Below the pieces are notes generated by a model. That model was not told where the DNA came from and searched no databases. It saw only the letters and a program-made list of their open reading frames with translations. From assembly GCF_002902945.1 (NCBI RefSeq), contig NZ_CP026101.1:124001-188000 (forward strand): 64,000 bases of DNA, in the 5' to 3' direction. The translations under genes were made by a program, and so were the position numbers. Shown piece after piece: positions 34,716 to 43,517 of this stretch (its first letter is position 1; the number at the start of each line of letters is the position of its first letter). The stretch is from Paraburkholderia caribensis (GTDB lineage Bacteria; Pseudomonadota; Gammaproteobacteria; Burkholderiales; Burkholderiaceae).

Positions 34716-35042
34716 TCAAAACGTGTATTTGAATTCGCCGTCGGTGGTGCGAATCTTGACCTTGCTGACCTGATCGCAATCCGACCTGATGTCAACGTGG
34801 TCGGACTCGCCTTTTGCCAACACGATAGGGAAACGCACCAACATATTGAGGCCACAATCACCGTCATTGACTTCGATGCCACGAATCGTGACGTCCTGTT
34901 CGGCTGTGATCCTCAGTTCCGGAATGTTCGGATAGAACTGGTTGCTGCTGAGTTTGATCTTGAGATGACTGTCTGCGCCGCAGGCGCTCAGCGCCAGGGC
35001 TGAGAGAACGAGAGCAGCGAGGCATTTGAGGGATGGGTTCAT
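34716..35042 (-). CDS. Small lipoprotein, unknown function
   Basis: This 108-residue precursor has the signal MNPSLKCLAALVLSALALS and lipobox LSAC. The mature part is a beta-rich domain (ELRITAEQDVTIRGIEVNDGDCGLNM, ending GEFKYTF) with two further Cys that could form a disulfide. It is co-directional with the small secreted protein 17 bp downstream. I do not recognise the family. Confidence 0.65.
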   Translation of the reverse strand: MNPSLKCLAALVLSALALSACGADSHLKIKLSSNQFYPNIPELRITAEQDVTIRGIEVNDGDCGLNMLVRFPIVLAKGESDHVDIRSDCDQVSKVKIRTTDGEFKYTF

Positions 35043-35228
35043 GCTCTTCACGTGATGTTTTGGGTTGTACTTATGCAGATCGATACCGCGCGCTGGCGGT
35101 GGCATCCCCCCTCCACCCGCATGCGACCGCGGATTCGAAGGGATGGCGAGCGATCCCGCGTGACGACGAGTGCATGCAACCGCGTCGTTGGCACGGCGAC
35201 GATCATGCAGATGATTGTGCTTTAGCGG

Positions 35229-36968
35229 TTAGGGTGTCGTGGCGGTTTGGACGCCGGATATCAGTTGTGCATTCAGACTGCTGCTGAACTCGAACGTCTT
35301 CTGGACATAGGTCGACGGGTACAGGAAGCCCATACGCAGATGACCGTTGCGCAGTCCAACCACGAGCTTTGCGCCGTCGTAGACAGGGGAGAGCAGCGGG
35401 TCCGTGCCGAGCTGAGCCAGTTGCGCGGGATCGACGTTCATCACGATTACGTTCGCGTTACGGCTGTAGAGTGCCCATGAACCGATCACGACCGTCTGCT
35501 GACCGCCGGAAGAGAACGACGTTGCTGTGACCTTGTTGTCGGCGGTAAGCGTCATACCGAAACCGCCGGCGCGACCTTCAAGATTCAGTCCGATCGCCTG
35601 CCGAACCGACGTGTAAGTCGTGCTGGCGTCGCCTGTAATCAGCGAGATCACGCCATCTTCCATAACGGCTGGTTGCGCGCCGTCACAGACCATTCCGTTT
35701 GCGATCGAAGGATTGTCGCAAGCTGGCAACCAGACAGGCAGGATTACCCGATCGTTGCTGTATGACTGCAGGCCGACATACGCCTTGGTGGCAGCGCTGA
35801 AGGTCGAAGTGGTCAGCGGCGCAAGCGTCCACAACGCGCTCAATTCGTAATTCCCGGCGGGTACGGCTGTCGCGAGCGGCAGACCGCCCAGATCGACCGT
35901 CCGGTATTCGATGCTATACCCGATGCCTGTGACGGGATCGGTACCGCTGAGCACAGTTCCGTTCGCCGAAACTGCCAGCGGCGCACGATACGTCGACACA
36001 GGTACGAAGGCCGACCAGCTCGCATCGTTCCTGAGTTCGTAGGCGCCGTACATCGTTTCGTACTTGCCGTTGGTGACCGGTTGCCACGTACCTGAGCTGT
36101 ATTCCTGCTGGCTCGTTGTAACCTGTGCGCCCTGCAGCTGACGCACGTCCTGCACAATTGCCTGCACCGGCTGCGCGTTAAAGCTCGAAAAATAAGGCAG
36201 ATAGCCGTCAAGCGCGTAGGTGGGGCTGGACAGAACCTGCGAGGCGTTCGCCACAGTGAAGACCGGCTTGGCGGCCTGCGTCTGAACGTCTGTGAGCGTG
36301 ACAGAGGCGACATCCCCCTTCGCCACGATTGCGTTCATGGTGTTGCGCACGGTGGCGGCGTCAACCACGCCGTTCGTTGCGAACGACGTGAGCTTGTCGA
36401 GAATCGCGGATGCGGTCGATGCCGTCGCGGCGTTACTCGATGCAATGTAATCGGCATTCGGGTCGACGTTACCACCGAGCAGCTGGGCGACGGCTGCGGT
36501 GGCTTGAGTCTGCGATAGCCCGGCTTCCATCTGCGCCGAAATCATCGTGGTGAGCGGGGATATGTTCTGCTGCCCTGACGCCGCGACCGTCTGGCTCAGG
36601 GTGAACGTCGCGGGAAACGTATAGCCGGGACGCGAGAGATCCTTCGTACCGGGTGTGACTGTGACGAGCAGCATCTTGCCCTGGAGATTGCCGGTGTCGG
36701 GCAACGAGTAACCGCCGCTGGCGTCGGTTGTTCCTGACGGCAAGGAAGGATCACACGCACCCTGTCCATTATCAAAACAGACGGTCGCGCCGACGAGATA
36801 GCCGTCGATCGCTTTTCCCGTCAGCTGCGCAGAAGCAGTGGGTGCCGACGGATTGGACGTCGTTGTGGCCGATCCGCTTCCTCCACCACCGCCGCAGGCC
36901 GCCAGCGCGGCTGATGCAACTGCGGACAACGTTAATTTCACAAAACCCGCATTACAAATTGTTTTCAC
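35229..36968 (-). CDS. Large surface or periplasmic lipoprotein
   Basis: This 579-residue precursor has lipobox LAAC followed by a poly-Gly tract (ACGGGGGSGS), a common outer-membrane lipoprotein start in Burkholderia. After a Thr/Ser/Ala-rich linker comes a carboxypeptidase-regulatory-like beta domain (GKAIDGYLVGATVCFDNGQGACDPSLPSGTTDASGGYSLP). A helical part and a long beta-rich C-terminal region follow. The role is unknown; this kind of protein is often surface-exposed. Its GC-rich codon use matches core genes better than the island, so it may be an older chromosomal piece within the region. Confidence 0.8.
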   Translation of the reverse strand: MKTICNAGFVKLTLSAVASAALAACGGGGGSGSATTTSNPSAPTASAQLTGKAIDGYLVGATVCFDNGQGACDPSLPSGTTDASGGYSLPDTGNLQGKMLLVTVTPGTKDLSRPGYTFPATFTLSQTVAASGQQNISPLTTMISAQMEAGLSQTQATAAVAQLLGGNVDPNADYIASSNAATASTASAILDKLTSFATNGVVDAATVRNTMNAIVAKGDVASVTLTDVQTQAAKPVFTVANASQVLSSPTYALDGYLPYFSSFNAQPVQAIVQDVRQLQGAQVTTSQQEYSSGTWQPVTNGKYETMYGAYELRNDASWSAFVPVSTYRAPLAVSANGTVLSGTDPVTGIGYSIEYRTVDLGGLPLATAVPAGNYELSALWTLAPLTTSTFSAATKAYVGLQSYSNDRVILPVWLPACDNPSIANGMVCDGAQPAVMEDGVISLITGDASTTYTSVRQAIGLNLEGRAGGFGMTLTADNKVTATSFSSGGQQTVVIGSWALYSRNANVIVMNVDPAQLAQLGTDPLLSPVYDGAKLVVGLRNGHLRMGFLYPSTYVQKTFEFSSSLNAQLISGVQTATTP

Positions 36969-37155
36969 TTTTTTTCCTTGCTCATATTGCTCCCGGCCGG
37001 GGAGCGCCTCGGATCTGATGCAAATCGCTCCGCACGGGCGGGGGCTGATATGCGCACAGTGCCGCTCTTCGCACCGCCATTTGTGAGCCTTCTAGTAGTT
37101 GCTGGCGCTGAGTTGGGGTGCTTAACTTGAGCGGACTTAGTAGTTAACGGCAAAT

Positions 37156-37172
37156 ACTAAGAAAGTCTTAGT
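37156..37172 (+). promoter_or_regulatory. Candidate operator upstream of the XRE regulator
   Basis: ACTAAGA-AAG-TCTTAGT is a 17-bp dyad 53 bp before the regulator's ATG. A half-site copy (ACTTAGT, 37136-37142) lies about 20 bp upstream. This arrangement suits binding by the adjacent XRE protein. Confidence 0.5.
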
Positions 37173-37224
37173 GTTTCGAATGTTCAGGATCGACAGCATG
37201 TTTCCCTTTAAGGGGAGCTGGCCA

Positions 37225-37548
37225 ATGTCGGTCTTTGCTGCGCGATTAAAGCAGGCACGAAAAGCGGCGGGTCTGTCTCAAGAGCGACTAGGTGTGCTCG
37301 CAGGCATTGACGAAATGTCTGCAAGTGCCCGAATGAATCAGTACGAGCGCGGCAAACACGAGCCAGATTTTGCGACGGTGAACCGTATCGCGACGGCATT
37401 GCGGCTGCCCCCCAGCTTCTTCTATTCTGAGGATGAAGCAGAGGCGAAACTGATCGCTGCATATCACAGACTGGGTTCAGCTCAAAAAGCGGCGCTCTTG
37501 GACCACGCTCTTGCTTTGGCTCGCATCAACGACTCTGGTCTTATCTGA
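37225..37548 (+). CDS. XRE-family HTH transcriptional regulator
   Basis: This 107-residue protein has a Cro/CI-type HTH (FAARLKQARKAAGLSQERLGVLAGIDEMSASARMNQYERGKHEPDFATVNRIATAL) followed by a short C-terminal helical dimerisation tail. AGGGGAG lies 8 nt upstream of the ATG at 37225. It sits divergently from the large lipoprotein gene and convergently to the minus-strand backbone genes, and probably controls itself through the dyad upstream. Confidence 0.9.
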   Translation: MSVFAARLKQARKAAGLSQERLGVLAGIDEMSASARMNQYERGKHEPDFATVNRIATALRLPPSFFYSEDEAEAKLIAAYHRLGSAQKAALLDHALALARINDSGLI

Positions 37549-37567
37549 GTTGTGCGAGCGGGGCGGA

Positions 37568-37867
37568 TCAGTAGTCGCCTGGTAACAGTAGGGTCGTCGC
37601 TGATCGATCCGCTTCCGTAATGACCCAGACCTGTAGGTTGTCCCGGATCATGTAGCTCGACAGCAGGCGCGCGCCCGTGTACAGGGCTAGCTCGTTCTCT
37701 TGGCGATCTGCATCGCAGAGATCGCCCCAGTCACCGCAGGCGTGGCGAATCAAGAGATAAATCGCAGATATTGACGCATGCTCAAGCGCGTTGAGCGCGG
37801 CAGGCGTTGCCAGGATTCGCCCAAGCCTGAAACGTGGCACGGCGTGCGGCGTGGAAGGAGGGTTCAT
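37568..37867 (-). CDS. Small ICE/plasmid-type protein (DWGD family)
   Basis: This 99-residue protein has the block RFRLGRILATPAALNAL, then LIRHACGDWGDL, then ARLLSSYMI and VWVITEADRSATTLLLPGDY. This block is very common on integrative elements and plasmids of proteobacteria; its function is unknown. The ATG at 37867 is preferred over an upstream TTG. It is paralogous to the next gene (same GDWG, RLLS and ATE/TEADRSxTT landmarks). Confidence 0.8.
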   Translation of the reverse strand: MNPPSTPHAVPRFRLGRILATPAALNALEHASISAIYLLIRHACGDWGDLCDADRQENELALYTGARLLSSYMIRDNLQVWVITEADRSATTLLLPGDY

Positions 37868-37930
37868 TTCAGTCAACCCAGATACGAAAGCGCCCGACCT
37901 GATGGGAGCGCCGGGCGACCTTGTGGATAG

Positions 37931-38356
37931 TTAGAAAGCGGCCGGGTGTGGCCGGCTGACGAATTGAGCTTTAAAGCGTGTGTCCGCAACGAAATGCGGC
38001 GCAACGCGCTTGCTGATGCGTTGATGAGCTGGCGAAGGATCCGTCGAACTGCCTTGCCAGGTCGCCTTCTCCGCGAGGCGTTCAATAGTCGTGCTGGAGC
38101 GATCCCATTCTGTTGCGACCACAATGCGGCTCTCATCTGGCAGCACATAGACCGATAGCAGGCGCAGACCAGCTGTGACCGACAGATCGTTCTGTTGTCG
38201 GTCTTCGTCCGAAATGGCTCCCCAGTCGCCCGCAAGGTGCCTGAGCACGACGCTGATGATGGGGATTCCGTTCGCCCGCAAGACGTCGAGTGCGCACGGC
38301 GTGACGTGCAGGCGCCCGGGATGGAACAGCGGTTTGAGACGTGTAATGTGGTTCAT
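37931..38356 (-). CDS. Paralogue of the DWGD-family protein with C-terminal extension
   Basis: This 141-residue protein shares GRLHVTPCALDVL, LRHLAGDWGAISDEDRQQND, GLRLLSVYVLP and ATEWDRSSTTI with the preceding gene product. It carries an extra C-terminal tail of about 45 residues (PAHQRISKRVAPHF and more). Function unknown. Tandem paralogues like this are typical of integrative-element backbones. Confidence 0.75.
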   Translation of the reverse strand: MNHITRLKPLFHPGRLHVTPCALDVLRANGIPIISVVLRHLAGDWGAISDEDRQQNDLSVTAGLRLLSVYVLPDESRIVVATEWDRSSTTIERLAEKATWQGSSTDPSPAHQRISKRVAPHFVADTRFKAQFVSRPHPAAF

Positions 38357-38452
38357 GACGTTTCACCGGAAAAAGCGCGAGCACCCGCCTCCGGAATGAA
38401 CTGGATGCGAGACCCGCTGGATGAAGGAAAAGCGGGCGCTGAGTGCGCCCGG

Positions 38453-39364
38453 CTATGCCGCAGATTCGGCAAGCTGCCGACGCAGGGCAATGGCTTTGGT
38501 TTGCGAGCAGTGAAGATGCTGGCGGATGCCGGATACCGTCGGACGCAGCAGGCCGGCCGAGACATCGCGGATGAGGATGTCCAGTTCCGTTACGGGTGCG
38601 GCGATCGCGGACGGGGCGGTCATTGGATCTGGGGCGACTTGAGTTTCCGCTGCGCTATCGGTTGCGACCGGCGTGCGACTGACGTGAGGTGTCCACGCGA
38701 CCCACCACAACAGGCATGCGACACCCTCGAGTACTGCCGCGAAAGCCAGCCCCGCAAACAGATCAAGCTTCGCGGTTGACGTACCCCAGAGCGCCGCGAG
38801 CCGCGCCGTGACGGGGTCGTCACGGGCGGCATCGCGACGCGCAGCGTCACGGTCATCGTTGATTTGTAACCTTCGGATATCCGCCACTTCCGCGTTCAGT
38901 GCATCGAGTCTCGCGTTCAGCGACATGCGACGCGCCTGTAATGACGGACAATCGTGCACGCAATGCTTGGCACCGATCGCAGCAAGGTTCGCTGTTACAG
39001 TCGCCCGCTCCGCCATGACAGCGGTGAGACTCCGCTGCGCCTGAGGACTACCGGCCGCGACCAGTTGCTCGCGCAATGTACCTGCATGTGACTGCGACAG
39101 GAGGAAGAACGTCGCATGTCCGTACGACGCCGTGGCCATGCAGCCGAGCCACAACACCGTACCGATCGCGCGCGCTACCAGTGGCGTTGACCTGCAAAGC
39201 ACCGGTAACAGGTGTGCGCCCGCGACCAGTACGACACCCGTTGCGATCCACACGACCCGCTCGGTCACCCACCCTCCGCGTTGCCAGCCGGCGAGTATCG
39301 ACATACAGACAGCAGTTCCCGTTGCCGTGAAGGCGAGAAGTGGTGCAGGGCTGAGCCGGATCAT
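38453..39364 (-). CDS. Membrane protein with HTH-like C-terminus (paralogue of the 25.4-kb gene)
   Basis: This 303-residue protein has three N-terminal TM segments, a coiled middle region with a CVHDC pair, one further TM (LDLFAGLAFAAVLEGVACLLWWV), and a C-terminal DILIRDVSAGLLRPTVSGIRQHLHCSQTKAIALRRQL. ARDDPVTARLAALWG parallels RDDPATARLARATG in the 25362-26447 product, and the C-terminal motif is nearly co-linear with it. The ATG overlaps the RDF-like gene's stop (ATGA), indicating coupling. Function unknown. Confidence 0.75.
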   Translation of the reverse strand: MIRLSPAPLLAFTATGTAVCMSILAGWQRGGWVTERVVWIATGVVLVAGAHLLPVLCRSTPLVARAIGTVLWLGCMATASYGHATFFLLSQSHAGTLREQLVAAGSPQAQRSLTAVMAERATVTANLAAIGAKHCVHDCPSLQARRMSLNARLDALNAEVADIRRLQINDDRDAARRDAARDDPVTARLAALWGTSTAKLDLFAGLAFAAVLEGVACLLWWVAWTPHVSRTPVATDSAAETQVAPDPMTAPSAIAAPVTELDILIRDVSAGLLRPTVSGIRQHLHCSQTKAIALRRQLAESAA

Positions 39365-40284
39365 GCTTCGGTTCCGCCGAGCAACGCCGCACGCTGATCC
39401 AGCCTCTCCTTCAGACCGGACCGGCGTGGCGGACGTTCGACATCGCCGGTGCCGTTCCCACCCGCAGGGGAAGAGTTATCTTCGCCGACAGGATAGAATT
39501 CCTCGACCACGGCACCGCCATCGTCGATATTCTCCTCGAATGCACCGTTACTGAAGCCGGTGCGCGCGGCATTATCGAGCGCACCCTGATCGAATCCCGC
39601 CGACCGGCGCCGCGCATCCAACTCGCGCGCCTGGGTGATCGACGCTTCGAGCGTGGTGCCCGCGCGCACACTGATATCGACGTAGTAGATTGCCGAGCGA
39701 TAGCTTTGCGTGGTCGACTTGCCTCGCAACCTGAGTTCCAGCGGCAGGCAGGCCAGCAGGTTGCCCGATACCGCGCCGAAGTAATGCAGCCGGGCGGCCA
39801 GCGTGCGAATCGAGTTGTACGAGGTGGTGCGAAAGATGAACGACCCGAGTTCATCGTCGTCGCCGATGGTCACGTTGAGCCGACCGTAAGGCTTGCAACC
39901 GCCGGTCTGGCCGAAGGCACAACCGTCCGGCGATGGACAGGGCAGTTCCTCGATGCCTGTGACGGTCGCGCGCCGGCACGTCTCGCCGTTGCCAACGCAG
40001 ACCGGTCGGCCCGTGTCGCGATCGAACAGCGAATACTCCGCACGAAGATTCAGGCCGGGATCGCTGAACAGAAACCGCACGGGAATCGCGCGCAACTTGC
40101 CCGATGTCGCCTTGCGCAACGACTCGTTCAGCGGATGGAGCATCCATCCGTCGCGCGTCTGGACCTGCGTGGTGATGGTGAACTGGTCGTCCTTCTCAGG
40201 CAGACGTTTGCCGTTCTTCTCGACGACACGACCGATGGAAATCCGCCCGATGAGAGGCGGTGTAATGGAAAGGCCCTTGAGCAT
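39361..40284 (-). CDS. Recombination directionality factor-like protein of integrative elements
   Basis: This 307-residue protein begins MLKGLSITPPLIGRISIGRVVEKNGKRLPEKDDQFTI and continues with RDGWMLHPL and RAIPVRFLFSDPGLNLRAEYSLFD, plus a Cys cluster (CVGNGETC, CPSPDGC, GGCKPYG). These mark the 'hydrolase or metal-binding' proteins found in many ICEs and often annotated as RDF-like. It may promote excision or bind metal or DNA. AGGAG precedes the ATG at 40284, which I prefer to a longer 47-codon extension. Confidence 0.75.
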   Translation of the reverse strand: MLKGLSITPPLIGRISIGRVVEKNGKRLPEKDDQFTITTQVQTRDGWMLHPLNESLRKATSGKLRAIPVRFLFSDPGLNLRAEYSLFDRDTGRPVCVGNGETCRRATVTGIEELPCPSPDGCAFGQTGGCKPYGRLNVTIGDDDELGSFIFRTTSYNSIRTLAARLHYFGAVSGNLLACLPLELRLRGKSTTQSYRSAIYYVDISVRAGTTLEASITQARELDARRRSAGFDQGALDNAARTGFSNGAFEENIDDGGAVVEEFYPVGEDNSSPAGGNGTGDVERPPRRSGLKERLDQRAALLGGTEA

Positions 40285-40348
40285 CGTTAGGCTCCTGATT
40301 GAAAAATTAGAAGGTGGGGGATAGGACACCGCAAAAGCAACGGACAGG

Positions 40349-41341
40349 TCAGGTAGAGACCAGAAACCTGCGTGAGCCTGGCTTCTGTATCGCGTACTTC
40401 GCGGCGAGGTGTGGGTGATCTGCAAGCAGCCGCTTCAGGTCGATGCTGTTGCCGTCGCGGCTGCGCCTGAACGACACTGCGCCCGTCTCGAACATCGCCC
40501 GGTCGGCTTCGCCCATGGCCTGCTGGATCGTCTGCCTGAGCGTGGCCTCGATCTGTTCGCGCACGTCGATCTCGCTACGCACTACGACTAGATCGGCGAA
40601 GACGGCCGATAGACGACGATCGTCCGAGAAATCGACGGTCCCGCCGGTACCCGGATAAAGATAACGCAATGCCCTGTCCGACGACTCAGAGCCATCGGCT
40701 GGCGGAGGCGTGTCGGATTCCACGAGCTGCCAGAACGTGGTTTCGAGTTCGATGAGACGCGCGATTAGCGCATCGTCACGTTCAATGCGCTGAACCTCTA
40801 GCGCCTGTCCGCATAGCAGCACGGCGACATCGGCCGCGGCTTTCCCTGTCACGGCGAGCTGGTGCTGCACCTGGAGTTGTACATATTCGGGCACACCATC
40901 CCGCCACAGTCGTGCGCCAAACTCCCCCGCCGTCTTGCATTCGAGGATCTGCACCTCGGGTGCGCCGACCACTTCGCGGTCGATGTTCGCGAGCATCCAT
41001 GGAATTGTTGGGTGCCTGAGTACTGCATTGATCTTGCGCACCCGTCTGCCCGTCTGCTGTGTGTAGGCGGCCGCAACGATGGGCTCGAGCAGCGTGCCCC
41101 AGTATGTCGGCGACGTCGTGTCGCCAGTGTCGGGACGGGGAAGTCCCTCCGCGCGTCCTGTCTTGTCGACCCATAGCTCTAGGGGGCTCAGGTACGGATT
41201 CAGACCGACGGCGGCGGCGGCGTCCGAGCCGCCGATACCGCTGCGGCGTACGGTGAGCCAGTCCTCACGCGAAAGGCCCTTCGTTGGAACGAGTCGAAGT
41301 GCAGGGCGAGCCGCGATCTGGGTGGATCCGATGGCATTCAT
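40349..41341 (-). CDS. YqaJ-family viral recombinase / exonuclease
   Basis: This 330-residue protein starts with the YqaJ signature (WLTVRRSGIGGSDAAAAVGLNPYLSPLELWVDKTG), then the nuclease core TYWGTLLEPIVAAAY and MLANIDREVV...ILECKTA, with the catalytic Asp/Glu-x-Lys. It would act as a lambda-exonuclease-like 5'-3' exonuclease for homologous recombination of mobile DNA, usually with a single-strand annealing partner. AGGAGG lies upstream of the ATG. Confidence 0.88.
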   Translation of the reverse strand: MNAIGSTQIAARPALRLVPTKGLSREDWLTVRRSGIGGSDAAAAVGLNPYLSPLELWVDKTGRAEGLPRPDTGDTTSPTYWGTLLEPIVAAAYTQQTGRRVRKINAVLRHPTIPWMLANIDREVVGAPEVQILECKTAGEFGARLWRDGVPEYVQLQVQHQLAVTGKAAADVAVLLCGQALEVQRIERDDALIARLIELETTFWQLVESDTPPPADGSESSDRALRYLYPGTGGTVDFSDDRRLSAVFADLVVVRSEIDVREQIEATLRQTIQQAMGEADRAMFETGAVSFRRSRDGNSIDLKRLLADHPHLAAKYAIQKPGSRRFLVST

Positions 41342-41418
41342 CGAAGCCTCCTGAAATAAAAAAGCCCGGCAGGCGAACCTGAGCGGGCCGTTGAAACTGG
41401 ATAGATAAAAGTGGGTAA

Positions 41419-42390
41419 TCAGACGACCAGCCTGAGGGCTTCATCCCACGCTTTCTGTTTGAGTGCTGCGCCCTGGCCGAACCATGCGGCATCTCGCCGG
41501 TGATCGTCGCTGCGCGCGCGTCGATGGTAATCGACGTACTCGGTGATACTGTTCACGAGCCCCCATGCCGTTCCGGATGCGGATGCAAGCTCCGCCCCCT
41601 TGCCGCGCCCGGCAAAAAGTTGACCGACTGCCTTGATGGCGCGCTCATTGATAGCGGTCCCGTCGCGCTCGCCAGGATTGCTGGCCGGGTAGGTGAGCAC
41701 GCGCCGGAAGAACGACTCGGCGGCAGCGTCCGACACTTTCCGGTCCGAGAGGGCTTTCATGCGAACCATGAAAGCGTCCCAGGAAGACACGGCGATACCG
41801 AGTTGACGCTTGACGGCCTGCCCGTCGAACTGGCTTCTGTGCGGGACCTTGACAGCTCCGGTGCCGTCGCCAAGCGCGATCTGCAGTGTGTTGTTGCACA
41901 CGACCCGCACACTGGTGAACTGGGCGGTGGTTGCCAGGCTGCCATCACATGCGGTGGCGAGGAGCAGGTATCCGTTGACCGTATCGCGCCCGCGCAGGGC
42001 TGCGCTTTGGCCTGTCCGGGCGAGCGCCCAGAGTTTGCGACCTTCCTTGAGCACGCCCGCTGTCTCGAGCTCGTAACCGCCGACTTCCGTCAGGTCCCGG
42101 TAGAACTCGAGAATTTCGGCCGGCTGCACGACCTGGTAGCGCGCGGAGACGACCGAAAGCGGAGTCTTGGTATCGCTGCGATAAAGTACCTTCTGCTCGG
42201 GAAACGCTTGAATTGCGCCAAGGCGGGTATTGTCGTTACCCGCGACGAAGCGCACTTCGGCTTCGTCGATACGCCAGTCCATACCTGCTGCTTTTGCCCA
42301 GGCTTCGAGTGGCTGCTTCGGGGTGAGCCGGTTGCCTAGGGCGTGCCACGGTTGCTGGCCGGTGTAGGCCATGGTCTGAACGAGATGCAT
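41419..42390 (-). CDS. DUF932 domain-containing protein
   Basis: This 323-residue protein has N-terminal MAYTGQQPWHALGN, then WRIDEAEVRF, VLYRSDTKTPLSVVSARYQVVQPAEILEFYRDL, and the central GYLLLATACDGSLATTAQFTSVRVVCNNTL. This is the full DUF932 layout common on plasmids, ICEs and phages. Function is uncertain, with recombination-related roles suggested. A decayed half-copy exists at 55.6-55.85 kb. Confidence 0.88.
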   Translation of the reverse strand: MHLVQTMAYTGQQPWHALGNRLTPKQPLEAWAKAAGMDWRIDEAEVRFVAGNDNTRLGAIQAFPEQKVLYRSDTKTPLSVVSARYQVVQPAEILEFYRDLTEVGGYELETAGVLKEGRKLWALARTGQSAALRGRDTVNGYLLLATACDGSLATTAQFTSVRVVCNNTLQIALGDGTGAVKVPHRSQFDGQAVKRQLGIAVSSWDAFMVRMKALSDRKVSDAAAESFFRRVLTYPASNPGERDGTAINERAIKAVGQLFAGRGKGAELASASGTAWGLVNSITEYVDYHRRARSDDHRRDAAWFGQGAALKQKAWDEALRLVV

Positions 42391-42507
42391 GATGAGTTCC
42401 TTTTCGAGGTAGCAGGCATAACGCCCGGCGCAAGCCGGGCAGGGTTGAATAAGAGAGAGGTGCGCGGATAAACCGGTGCGCGACGAGGAGCGCCACGCAG
42501 ACCGCGA

Positions 42508-43275
42508 TCAGGCCTGATGTGCGCCGAAGGAATGACCGCAGGAACGGCATCGGAAGTTTTCCAGCAGGTTGTCGTCAATCGCGGCACCGACCGCGGAACC
42601 GGCGGCACAGCCGGCAGCGCTGCCGACCAGCCCTGCAATGACCGCACCGGCGAGTCCACCGAAGATCGAACCGATGGGCCCACCTACTGCGCCGACAACG
42701 GCACCGGCTTCTGCACCCGAGAAGGCCATAGCCATTCCGCTCGTCGCGCCTGCGACGCTGCCGATCGTCCCCCCCGCCTTGCGCGCGACATTCAGGGTTT
42801 CGATTCGTGACGAACGGCAATTGGGACAATGTAGGGTAGTGTCAGATGTGATTTCCTGCAGGGTCGACTCAGATGGCCCGAACGGGTAGTTCGCCATGCG
42901 TTTAGCAACATCCGGCTCGGTCTTGAACGACGGCATTGACGCTGTCTCGAATCGGTAGTCGTCAACGTCCTCGAAGGCAAATGCTTCGCGCGCCAGATGT
43001 GGGTGCTCAGGCCGCGAAGGGCGAATGAATGGTGCTGTCGTACGCCACGCATGTTCGGGATATGACGCGTGAGCTTCCCATTCATCTTCAAACGGATACG
43101 AAATCGGTGGTGGTACAGGAATCGCTGCCGCGGGCGGAACGGCGACGCTTGCCGGGTTAGTAATGGGCGATGTAGGTGCTGGAGTTCTGCGACGAAGAAG
43201 GAGAAACAATAATCCGGCGATGGTTGGCGCGAGCGCCGCGACGGCGAACGGGATAATCAGACCGAGGAAAGGCAT
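42508..43275 (-). CDS. Membrane protein with zinc ribbon and glycine-zipper segment
   Basis: This 255-residue protein has an N-terminal TM (LGLIIPFAVAALAPTIAGLLFLLL) and a Pro-rich, disordered region. A CPNC knuckle follows, then a long Gly/Ala helix-pair region (GGTIGSVAGATSGMAMAFSGAEAGAVVGAVGG and more) and a closing CRSCGHSFG. The two CxxC pairs could make one split zinc ribbon flanking a membrane-inserting glycine zipper. Function unknown. A second, interrupted copy lies at 55.94-56.30 kb next to a second DUF932 remnant. AGGAG precedes the ATG. Confidence 0.75.
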   Translation of the reverse strand: MPFLGLIIPFAVAALAPTIAGLLFLLLRRRTPAPTSPITNPASVAVPPAAAIPVPPPISYPFEDEWEAHASYPEHAWRTTAPFIRPSRPEHPHLAREAFAFEDVDDYRFETASMPSFKTEPDVAKRMANYPFGPSESTLQEITSDTTLHCPNCRSSRIETLNVARKAGGTIGSVAGATSGMAMAFSGAEAGAVVGAVGGPIGSIFGGLAGAVIAGLVGSAAGCAAGSAVGAAIDDNLLENFRCRSCGHSFGAHQA

Positions 43276-43469
43276 GGGGGCTCCTGAGCAGGTGCACCAG
43301 CGCAGAGCTGCACTGGCGGAGAGGCCGGAATTGGCCGTGCTCAGGTCGGTGATATATAACCGAAAATGTTTTCATTGCCGTCGGGGGGGTAATCGACCAG
43401 TCCGTTAGACCCCATCCCAAAATGGATATTTCGCAGGTAGCGCTCAAGAAGCACATAAATCCGCCGTTA

Positions 43470-43499
43470 GACAAACGATAGGATCTTGCCCCGTTTGTC
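43470..43499 (+). promoter_or_regulatory. Candidate operator of the WYL regulator
   Basis: GACAAACG and CGTTTGTC form an inverted repeat with a 14-bp spacer, ending 18 bp before the regulator's ATG. This spacing fits a dimeric winged-HTH repressor such as BrxR or CapW acting on its own gene. Confidence 0.5.
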
Positions 43500-43517
43500 C
43501 CCGACTCCCTTTCCGAT

